From the NCBI GenBank assembly GCA_016870235.1, contig VGCB01000016.1, positions 1 through 12,869 of the forward strand: DNA of 12,869 nucleotides, given 5' to 3'. The notes below the pieces were generated by a model, which saw only the letters and a list, made by a program, of their open reading frames with translations, ran no database searches and was not told the origin of the DNA. Every line of letters begins with the position of its first letter. The first letter of the stretch is position 1. The stretch is from Actinomycetota bacterium (lineage in GTDB: Bacteria > Actinomycetota > Thermoleophilia > Gaiellales > Gaiellaceae). Below are positions 1 through 5,011 of this stretch, in pieces. A program made the translations under genes and the position numbers.

Positions 1-1
1 G

Positions 2-760
2 GTCCGCGCGCTCGGCGCGCTCGCCGAGATCAAGCCGTGGGCCCTGCAGATGCTGATCCGCGCGCTCGGGGAGGAGCCGATCCCGCGCTCGCGCGTCGCC
101 GCGCACCTCGACGTGCTGGCGCCACGCGGCGTCGACGAGCTCGTCGCGCTGCTCGGAGACGAGACGCCTGCGGTCCGCTACTGGGCGGCGATGCTCCTCT
201 CGCGCGACGACACCGCCGGGACGGACAGGCTGATCGAGCTGCTGCACGACCCCGACGCGGCCGTCCGTCGCGCGGCGGTCGAGGCGCTGGGGGTCAGGCG
301 CGCGGTCGAGGCGCTACCGGGCGTTCTCGACCTCCTCGCCGACGAGACGATGTACGTGCGGGCCCATGCGTGCCGGGCCGCCGGCCGCCTCGGCGGCGTG
401 GCAGTCGCAGACCGGATCCTGCCGCTCCTCGGCGATCGGAAGTGGTGGGTGCGCTCGGCCGCCAAGGACACGCTTCGCGCCTTCGGTCCCGACGTGCTTG
501 GCGTCCTGATCCCCGTCCTCCACTCTCCCGATCGGTTTGCGCGGAACGGCGCTGCGGAGGTGTTGCAGGACGTCGGCGTGCTCGACCGGCTCGCCCGCAG
601 CTTCCCGCAGGCGCCGATCGTGGCCGAGATCCTCGCTGCGGGCGAGGACGGGATCCGGAAGGCCGCCGACGGCAGGCTTTGGCGATCGCCCCGAGGCCGA
701 CGACGACGCCGTGAGACGCGAGGCGGCCTGACGTGCTCGCCGTCCTCAACGCGGTCGTGA
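2..760 (+). CDS. HEAT-repeat protein, 3' portion, probably frameshifted near its end
   Basis: The start lies before the window; the frame is open from base 2. Successive amphipathic helix pairs carry HEAT/PBS-lyase signatures such as DETPAVRYWAAMLL, DPDAAVRRAAVEALG and DETMYVRAHACRAAGRLGG, spaced about 30 residues apart. Such solenoids usually bind proteins, so a scaffold or regulatory role is likely but the partner is unknown. The raw frame runs to a stop at 760 and ends in an Arg-rich tail (RGRRRRRETRGG) that looks like out-of-frame translation. Dropping one T from the TTT at 678-680 gives a tail DRPEADDDAVRREAA with normal third-base GC. It then stops at 731, one base before the GTG of the next gene. 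I therefore think the true end is 731. The tight junction suggests co-transcription with the glycosyltransferase. Confidence 0.8.
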   Translation, partial: VRALGALAEIKPWALQMLIRALGEEPIPRSRVAAHLDVLAPRGVDELVALLGDETPAVRYWAAMLLSRDDTAGTDRLIELLHDPDAAVRRAAVEALGVRRAVEALPGVLDLLADETMYVRAHACRAAGRLGGVAVADRILPLLGDRKWWVRSAAKDTLRAFGPDVLGVLIPVLHSPDRFARNGAAEVLQDVGVLDRLARSFPQAPIVAEILAAGEDGIRKAADGRLWRSPRGRRRRRETRGGLTCSPSSTRS

Positions 761-1875
761 TCGCGTGCCTCGCTTACCTCGTGCTCGTGTACGGCAGCTA
801 CTTCGCCCTGATCGTCGTCGGTCTCGTCGAGAACGCCGTCCGGCGCGTGGAGGGCCGCATCCACGACTACGCCACGCTCGCGTCGTCGCGGTTCACGATC
901 CCGGTCAGCGTCATCCTCGCGGCGTACAACGAGGAGTCGGCGATCTCCGCGACGGTCTGGTCGCTCCTCCGCCAGGACTACCCGGAGCTGGAGGTGATCG
1001 TCGTCAACGACGGCTCGAAGGACGGGACGCTCGACCGTCTCGCGGCGGACTTCGAGCTCGAGCAGCTGGAGATGTTCCCGCGGAAGGTGATCGAGACCTC
1101 GCCCGTCCGCGGCTACTACCGCAGCCGCGTCCATCCGCAGCTGCTCGTGGTCGACAAGGAGAACGGCGGCAAGGCGGACGCGCTCAACGTCGGCATCAAC
1201 ACCGCTCGGTTCCGCTACGTCTGCGGCGTCGACGCCGACACGGTCTTCGCGCCCGACGCGCTGCTTCGCGGCATGCGGCTCGTGATGACCGATCCGGGAC
1301 GGATCGTGGGCGTCACCGCGCACCTGACGATCGCCCGTGACCCGGGCCGGGTGATGTCGGCGCCCCGTGGCCGCCGCGAGGCCGACCGGAGCCCGCTGAT
1401 GGCCTTCCAGCACCTCGACTACGTGCGGGCGTTCTTCAACAACCGGGTCGCCTGGTCGCGGCTCGACTTCATGCTCTGTGCGATCGGCGCCTTCCAGATC
1501 TGGCGTCGCGACTTGCTCGAGGAGCTCGGCGGCTTCGCGCGCGGCTACACGTGCGAGGACATCGAGCTGACGTTCCGCGTGCACGAGAAGCTGCGGCGCG
1601 AGAAGCGCCCGTTCCGGATCCTCTGCCTACCGGACAGCGTCGGTGCGACGGAGGGGCCCGACACCGTCAGGAAGCTCGTCTCGCAGCGCGAGCGCTGGCA
1701 GCGGGTGATCCTGGAGACGCTCTGGGCCTATAGACGCATGACCCTGAACCCGCGCTACGGCACGGCCGGAATGCTCGGGCTGCCGTACTACATCCTCTCG
1801 GAGGCGCTCGCGCCGCTCTTCGAGACGCTGGCGCTGGTGACGCTCGGCGCCGGGGTCGGGCTGCTCGACTCGTGA
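733..1875 (+). CDS. Processive family 2 glycosyltransferase, N-terminal and catalytic part (380 aa)
   Basis: This is a membrane glycosyltransferase of the GT2 family, in the PgaC/cellulose-synthase style that extends a polysaccharide from a nucleotide sugar at the inner membrane. There is an N-terminal membrane helix (about 5-33) and a GT-A domain from about residue 56. NDGSKDGT (92-99) belongs to the nucleotide-binding site, DADT (167-170) is the metal-binding DxD, CED (274-276) supplies the likely catalytic acid, and QRERW (318-322) is the Q/RxxRW motif of processive enzymes. One more membrane segment begins at about 349 (LPYYILSEALAPLF), then the frame stops. Relatives normally continue through two or three more helices and a basic tail; that tail sits in the next frame at 1872-2099. 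The GTG start at 733 has a purine-rich GAGGCGG upstream. Substrate and product cannot be told from the sequence. Confidence 0.88.
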   Translation: MLAVLNAVVIACLAYLVLVYGSYFALIVVGLVENAVRRVEGRIHDYATLASSRFTIPVSVILAAYNEESAISATVWSLLRQDYPELEVIVVNDGSKDGTLDRLAADFELEQLEMFPRKVIETSPVRGYYRSRVHPQLLVVDKENGGKADALNVGINTARFRYVCGVDADTVFAPDALLRGMRLVMTDPGRIVGVTAHLTIARDPGRVMSAPRGRREADRSPLMAFQHLDYVRAFFNNRVAWSRLDFMLCAIGAFQIWRRDLLEELGGFARGYTCEDIELTFRVHEKLRREKRPFRILCLPDSVGATEGPDTVRKLVSQRERWQRVILETLWAYRRMTLNPRYGTAGMLGLPYYILSEALAPLFETLALVTLGAGVGLLDS

Positions 1876-2099
1876 TCGCGCTCCTCAACGCGACGATGAC
1901 CGCCGCGGCGGTCTTCGGCGACGACTACCAGTCGCGCGCCTACTCGAAGCGGAGCCTCGTCTGGCTGCTCGCGCTTGCGCCGCTCGACGTGATCCTCTAC
2001 CGGCCGATCATGTCGTGGGCGCGGATCAAGGGCACCTGGCGCTGGGCCCGCGGCGACAAGGGCTGGTACAAGTTCGAGCGGAACGCGCGCGCCGCCTGA
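1872..2099 (+). CDS. C-terminal fragment of the glycosyltransferase in a shifted frame (75 aa)
   Basis: The frame overlaps the end of the preceding ORF by four bases (GTGA). It encodes DDYQSRAYSKR, one membrane helix (about 30-48) and a basic tail ending RGDKGWYKFERNARAA. That tail resembles the usual C terminus of PgaC-type GT2 proteins (membrane helix, then WRxxGxWRxxRGxKxWxKxxR). Taken together the two ORFs total about 455 aa, close to a whole enzyme, but part of the expected middle helix seems absent between GVGLLDS and IALLNATM. The likely explanation is one ancestral gene broken by a small deletion or an assembly error. A genuine overlapping small gene is possible but less likely. Confidence 0.6.
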   Translation: MIALLNATMTAAAVFGDDYQSRAYSKRSLVWLLALAPLDVILYRPIMSWARIKGTWRWARGDKGWYKFERNARAA

Positions 2100-2108
2100 C
2101 TCCCCGCG

Positions 2109-2576
2109 TCAGCCGATGTCGGCGAGGGCCTTCAGCACCTTCGCGGCGTGGTCGTCGGGCTTCACCCGGCGCATGACCTTCGCCACCGTTCCGTCGGGCG
2201 CGACGACGAACGTCGATCGCTCGAGGCCCATGTACGTCTTGCCGTCGTTCTTCTTCTCGACCCAGGTCCCGTAGAGCTCCGCGACCGCGTGATCGGGGTC
2301 GGCGAGCAGCGTGAACGGCAGGCCGTGCTTCGCCTTGAACCGCGCCTTCGACGCGTCGTCGAGGATGCTGATGCCCAGCACCTCGGCGCCCGCCGCCCGG
2401 AAGTCGTCCCACGCGTCGCGGATGGCGCACGCCTGGCGCGTGCACCCGGGCGTGTCGTCCTTTGGGTAGAAGTAGAGGACGACGGGGCGTCCGCGCAGCG
2501 ACGACAGCGTCACCTGCCGCCCGTCATCGGCGGTGAGCGTGAAGTCGGGTGCCTGCTTTCCTTCGGTGGCGGCCAT
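2109..2576 (-). CDS. bcp: Bcp/PrxQ-type thiol peroxidase (155 aa)
   Basis: This is a cytoplasmic peroxiredoxin that reduces hydrogen peroxide and organic hydroperoxides using thioredoxin-type donors. The protein has the thioredoxin fold entry APDFTLTADDG, then VVLYFYPKDDTPGCTRQAC. Cys45 is the peroxidatic residue and Cys50 the resolving residue, the same pair and spacing as in E. coli Bcp. Length is normal for the family. The frame is open upstream to 2765, but the ATG at 2576 is chosen because AAGGAGA lies just upstream and the family begins there. The gene converges with the glycosyltransferase fragment, only 9 bp apart, and diverges from the membrane protein gene at 2692. Confidence 0.95.
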   Translation of the reverse strand: MAATEGKQAPDFTLTADDGRQVTLSSLRGRPVVLYFYPKDDTPGCTRQACAIRDAWDDFRAAGAEVLGISILDDASKARFKAKHGLPFTLLADPDHAVAELYGTWVEKKNDGKTYMGLERSTFVVAPDGTVAKVMRRVKPDDHAAKVLKALADIG

Positions 2577-2678
2577 CTCCGTTCTCCTTGTCGAGTGAGG
2601 TCGCAACATCATCGTCGATCGGGCCTGCCGAGGCATCGCGCCCTGCCGGCACGCGAGAGAGACGGTGCGTCGCTTCGG

Positions 2679-2684
2679 TACTCT
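2679..2684 (+). promoter_or_regulatory. Putative -10 hexamer TACTCT of a leaderless promoter
   Basis: TACTCT ends 7 nt before the ATG at 2692 and no Shine-Dalgarno sequence precedes that ATG. This fits an actinobacterial TANNNT -10 with transcription starting at or next to the start codon. No convincing -35 is seen. Confidence 0.4.
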
Positions 2685-2691
2685 CGCTGCG

Positions 2692-3048
2692 ATGGAGAGC
2701 GCGCACCGGTTCATCGGGGCGGCCGCGGTCGGCGTGTGCGTCGTCGCCGCGCTCGTCGGCGGCATCGTCTACTGGCGCCGCCGCGGCGCCGGGCAGATCA
2801 CGACCCACCTGCTCGCCCTCGGCCAGACGCTTCTCGTCGCGCAGGTCGGGATCGGGCTCCTGCTCCTCGCCGACGAACGCCGCGCAGCCGAGCAGCTCCA
2901 CTACCTGTACGGCTCGCTCGCGCTCGGCGCCGCCCTCGCGCCGTGGTTCTACGCACCGGCCGAGGGGCCGAAGCGCCTCCTCTGGTTCGCCGGCCTGCTC
3001 CTGCTCGCGGGGGTGCTCGCGACGCGCGCCTGGATGTCAGGCGAGTGA
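2692..3048 (+). CDS. Small four-helix membrane protein of unknown function (118 aa)
   Basis: I do not recognise this family. Four hydrophobic segments at about 7-28, 39-60, 70-87 and 95-113 are separated by short basic or acidic loops, for example YWRRRGAG and ADERRAAEQ. The third helix opens with LHYLYGS; a His there could bind a cofactor such as heme, but nothing confirms it. The ATG at 2692 is preferred over an upstream GTG at 2665 because it begins MESAHRF directly before the first helix and has a well-placed -10 hexamer. The next small membrane gene starts 28 nt downstream, so the two probably form an operon. Confidence 0.75.
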   Translation: MESAHRFIGAAAVGVCVVAALVGGIVYWRRRGAGQITTHLLALGQTLLVAQVGIGLLLLADERRAAEQLHYLYGSLALGAALAPWFYAPAEGPKRLLWFAGLLLLAGVLATRAWMSGE

Positions 3049-3075
3049 GGCGGCGATGAGCAGCGTGGAACGACG

Positions 3076-3453
3076 ATGAGTAGAGCGCGGAGGATCTGGG
3101 AGAACCGGGCCGTCCGCGGCTTCCTGATCATCGCCCTGATCGCGGGCGTGATCACCGCCGCGCAGCTCGAGGCGACGCTCGACGTCGTCGGCGGGCTCGT
3201 CCGGATCGCGTTCTTCCTCGCGATCGCCTTCTTCCTCTTCCTCCTGTGGCGCGAGCGGCGCGGCGACCTCGAGGCGTGGAGCGACCGCAACCGGAGGGTC
3301 TTCTACGGCGCCATCATCCTCGCAGTCGTCGACATCGGGGCCGTGATCGGGCTGACGCCCAGCGGCCTCGACGCGGTCGCGTTCTTCCTCGTGCTCGCCG
3401 CCTGCGGCTACGCCGTGTTCCGGACGTGGCGCGCCGAGCGGGTCCTTCATTAG
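3076..3453 (+). CDS. Small four-helix membrane protein of unknown function (125 aa)
   Basis: I do not recognise the family. A basic N terminus (MSRARRIWENRAVRG) is followed by hydrophobic segments at about 14-30, 38-58, 75-94 and 98-115, with a charged cytoplasmic-type loop WRERRGDLEAWSDRNRR between helices 2 and 3. It ends in WRAERVLH. The ATG at 3076 has only a weak GGAA upstream, consistent with translation coupled to the gene ending at 3048. The stop at 3451-3453 lies 5 nt before the large hairpin of repeat copy 1. Confidence 0.75.
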   Translation: MSRARRIWENRAVRGFLIIALIAGVITAAQLEATLDVVGGLVRIAFFLAIAFFLFLLWRERRGDLEAWSDRNRRVFYGAIILAVVDIGAVIGLTPSGLDAVAFFLVLAACGYAVFRTWRAERVLH

Positions 3454-3672
3454 TGCCTGGCCGTTCTTCTCGCGCGTCCGGTGGTCGAGGGACCGACGTA
3501 CCAGACGCGCGAGAAGAACGGCCCCGCTCGGATAGGACTGGGGCTCGGGTCGAGCGCTTCGTTCCCTGAAGCCAGGGGAACGAGGTTCCCCTTGGGAACC
3601 CCTCCGGCACTCGAGTCCTGCATCAACCCTTCCGCGTCTGGCTTCAGTTCAGCCAGACGCGTCCAACGGACG
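3454..3672 (+). repeat. Hairpin-rich interspersed element, copy 1
   Basis: This non-coding element of about 215 bp aligns along its length, roughly four-fifths identical by eye, with the reverse complement of 4793-5006. Reading away from the upstream gene it holds a 24-bp stem-loop at 3459-3523. Two overlapping short hairpins follow: AGGGGAAC at 3574-3581 pairs with GTTCCCCT at 3585-3592, while GGTTCCC at 3584-3590 pairs with GGGAACC at 3594-3600. Next come an 11-bp palindrome (CGCGTCTGGCT at 3633-3643 with AGCCAGACGCG at 3651-3661) and a terminal CGTCC-AAC-GGACG at 3660-3672. The sequence CGCGTCTGG or its complement recurs in both big stems. Orientation is given relative to the gene it follows. 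Confidence 0.85.
3459..3523. terminator. Large stem-loop of repeat copy 1, possible bidirectional terminator
   Basis: The arms at 3459-3482 and 3500-3523 are 24 nt each with a single mismatch (C3479 opposite A3503) and a 17-nt loop. The stem lies between two convergent genes, 5 nt after the stop of the membrane protein gene and about 200 bp beyond the hemQ stop. No T run follows on either strand, so it is not a textbook intrinsic terminator. An mRNA 3'-end stabiliser or a purely structural repeat arm is equally possible. Confidence 0.4.
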
Positions 3673-3724
3673 CCGGAACCGATTGGGCGGGCGAGTGCGG
3701 GTAGGAGCCGGTGGCGGAAGCTCG

Positions 3725-4459
3725 CTACGCCTCGACGCGGGTGGACGCGCCGTCCAAGGCGTCGAGCGCCGAGCGGATGTCGAGGAGGCGGCCGACGAAG
3801 ATGGGGGTGTCCTGCTGCGTCCAGCGGGAGGCCTCGGTTTCGCGCAGGGTCATCATCAGGTGCATGAAGTCGGCCGGCTCGTCGCACTCGAAGGCGGGCA
3901 TGAACTCCTGGTCGTCGAGCCCGAACGAGTAGGTCGTGTGGTTCGTCACCGTCACGAACTTCCCGCCGACCTCGGCGTGCTGGCGCATTGCGTCGACGCG
4001 CTCCTCGAACGGCAGGAAGTACCACGGCCGCGACTTCACGAACGGGTAGACGACCAGGTAGCCGGCGTTCCGCGGAATCACCTTGCCGGCGCGGATCCGC
4101 TTCTTGTCCGTGTAGACCGACGGCTTCGTCGTCGCCGTGTACGAGCGCGGCGTCTCCAGCCAGCCGGCGAGTGGGGTGGCGTTGAGCGCGCTCGCGAGGT
4201 CGAGCAGGTCGTCCCAGCGGCTCGTGATCTGCCAGAGGAAGAAGTCCGCCTCGGCGCGGATCCCCGTCACCGAGTAGGCGCGGAGGCCCTCCATGCGGCC
4301 GGCGAAGTCCTCGACCACCTCGGCGAAGGCATCCTTGCCGGCGATCCGATCCTCGACAGGGAGCCTGCGCCACGCGGGATCCACCCGGAAGAACCGGTAG
4401 CTGACGTACTGCCCGACCTCGACGCCCTCGATCCGCTCGTATGCAGGCTTCTCGCTCAT
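3725..4459 (-). CDS. hemQ: Chlorite-dismutase-family heme protein, probable coproheme decarboxylase (244 aa)
   Basis: In monoderm bacteria HemQ/ChdC converts iron coproporphyrin III to protoheme with peroxide, the last step of the coproporphyrin-dependent heme pathway. The protein has the family's two-part ferredoxin-like fold. Motifs include YPFVKSRPWYFLP (138-150), where Tyr138 aligns with the catalytic Tyr of ChdC, and MRQH (158-161), where His161 fits the proximal heme ligand. TTYSFGLDDQEF (175-186) is the conserved Cld core. Thirteen residues after the proximal His, true chlorite dismutases carry Arg and firmicute HemQ carries Gln; here it is His174, arguing against chlorite dismutation. 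The ATG at 4459 has a TACCAT 6 nt upstream. No other heme gene is adjacent. A general heme peroxidase of the same family is the alternative. Confidence 0.85.
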   Translation of the reverse strand: MSEKPAYERIEGVEVGQYVSYRFFRVDPAWRRLPVEDRIAGKDAFAEVVEDFAGRMEGLRAYSVTGIRAEADFFLWQITSRWDDLLDLASALNATPLAGWLETPRSYTATTKPSVYTDKKRIRAGKVIPRNAGYLVVYPFVKSRPWYFLPFEERVDAMRQHAEVGGKFVTVTNHTTYSFGLDDQEFMPAFECDEPADFMHLMMTLRETEASRWTQQDTPIFVGRLLDIRSALDALDGASTRVEA

Positions 4460-4465
4460 GTGACC

Positions 4466-4471
4466 ATGGTA
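4466..4471 (-). promoter_or_regulatory. Putative -10 hexamer TACCAT for hemQ
   Basis: On the minus strand TACCAT ends 6 nt before the hemQ ATG and there is no ribosome-binding sequence, which suggests a leaderless transcript. No clear -35 is present. Confidence 0.4.
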
Positions 4472-4542
4472 CGCCCGCCCGCATGGCTTCGCCTCGGTGT
4501 GCAGCGAGCCCAGTTGCGCGAGAACGCGGCCGGGCTCTCCAA

Positions 4543-4645
4543 AGGAGGGTCTTCAAGGGGAGCCTGAGGTTCCGCTGGTCTCAGGAGACGAGGTGCCCAA
4601 ACCCGGACCGACGCTCTCTGCCTGAGCGGGTGTGTTCTCGGCGTG
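4543..4645 (-). repeat. Decayed element copy, same orientation as copy 2
   Basis: By eye this aligns with about 4858-4955 of copy 2. Shared landmarks in the same order are AGGGGA, GAGGTTCC, CTGG followed by CTCAGGA, ACGAGG and GTGTTCTCG. Many substitutions and small indels have removed the strong hairpins. A real alignment is needed to fix its ends. Confidence 0.45.
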
Positions 4646-4674
4646 ACGGCGCAAACCGATGATCTGCTGAAGTC

Positions 4675-4745
4675 GGACGCGGAAGCGCGAGAGAGCCCAG
4701 ATCCTGAAGCAGGGGAATGTCCCCCTGACCCCCTCAGAGACACCA
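4675..4745 (+). repeat. Decayed element copy, same orientation as copy 1
   Basis: CTGAAGCAGGGGAATGTCC at about 4703-4721 resembles copy 1 from 3567 (CTGAAGCCAGGGGAACGAGG) and continues with CCCCCTGA and CCCCTCAGAG. GCGCGAGAGAGCC upstream resembles the right stem arm. The match is short and partly low complexity. Confidence 0.35.
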
Positions 4746-4792
4746 GCACGGGGTTCGTGGCTTCGGTATTTTGACACCGAGGTGGACCACGA

Positions 4793-5006
4793 CGTCCGTT
4801 GGACGCGTCTGGCTGAAGCCAGACGCGGAACAAGCTGGTGCAGGATCCGTGAGATCGAGGGGTTCCCTAGGGGAACGGAGTTCCCCTGGCTTCAGGAAAC
4901 GAAGCACAAGACTCGAGCCCCAGTCCTACACCAGTGGGGCCGTGTTCTCGCGCGTCTGGTACCTCGGTCCCACACCCCACCAGACGCGCGAGAACACGGC
5001 CAAGCA
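4793..5006 (-). repeat. Hairpin-rich interspersed element, copy 2 (inverted)
   Basis: This is the reverse-complement counterpart of 3454-3672. On the plus strand it starts with CGTCCGTTGGAC and a palindrome with 11-nt arms, CGCGTCTGGCT at 4804-4814 and AGCCAGACGCG at 4817-4827. The loop here is 2 nt against 7 nt in copy 1, which carries CTGAA twice. Two competing hairpins follow: GTTCCC 4862-4867 with GGGAAC 4871-4876, and AGGGGAAC 4869-4876 with GTTCCCCT 4880-4887. The perfect large stem-loop is at 4938-5001. Read from the minus-strand gene that ends at 5012, the order of parts is the same as in copy 1. Confidence 0.85.
4938..5001. terminator. Large stem-loop of repeat copy 2, possible terminator
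   Basis: Arms at 4938-4960 and 4979-5001 are perfect 23-nt complements around an 18-nt loop. The structure begins 10 nt after the stop codon of the minus-strand hydrolase gene. There is no T tract. The stem differs from that of copy 1 near its base, and both arms changed together so that pairing is preserved. Confidence 0.45.
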
Positions 5007-5011
5007 TGCAA

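Larger units (their letters stand above)
4460..5011. other. 552-bp gene-free interval made of repeat elements
   Basis: No convincing gene lies here; frames open by chance have Arg/Ser-rich translations. After the hemQ promoter it holds a lone arm GCGCGAGAACGCGGCC (4516-4531) nearly matching the large-stem arm of copy 2. Then come two decayed relatives of the element in opposite orientations (about 4543-4645 and 4675-4745) and the well-preserved copy 2. Confidence 0.6.

Noticed and set aside
178..1584. A 468-codon open frame on the minus strand opposite the HEAT-repeat and glycosyltransferase genes
   Set aside because: The plus strand carries clear HEAT and GT2 motifs. The minus translation is Arg/Asp/Val-rich with no motif.
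2577..2765. N-terminal extension of bcp by 63 residues
   Set aside because: A good ribosome-binding sequence and the family start point to the ATG at 2576; the extension overlaps the start of the divergent gene.
3725..4459. True chlorite dismutase (perchlorate respiration)
   Set aside because: The distal Arg is replaced by His, no signal peptide is present, and no perchlorate reductase genes are nearby.
3450..4556. A 368-codon minus-strand frame through repeat copy 1 and hemQ
   Set aside because: It is a different frame of hemQ, which has recognisable family motifs in its own frame.
3454..5006. Repeat copies as a CRISPR array or an insertion sequence
   Set aside because: There are no regularly spaced identical repeats with unique spacers, and no transposase frame lies within or between the copies.
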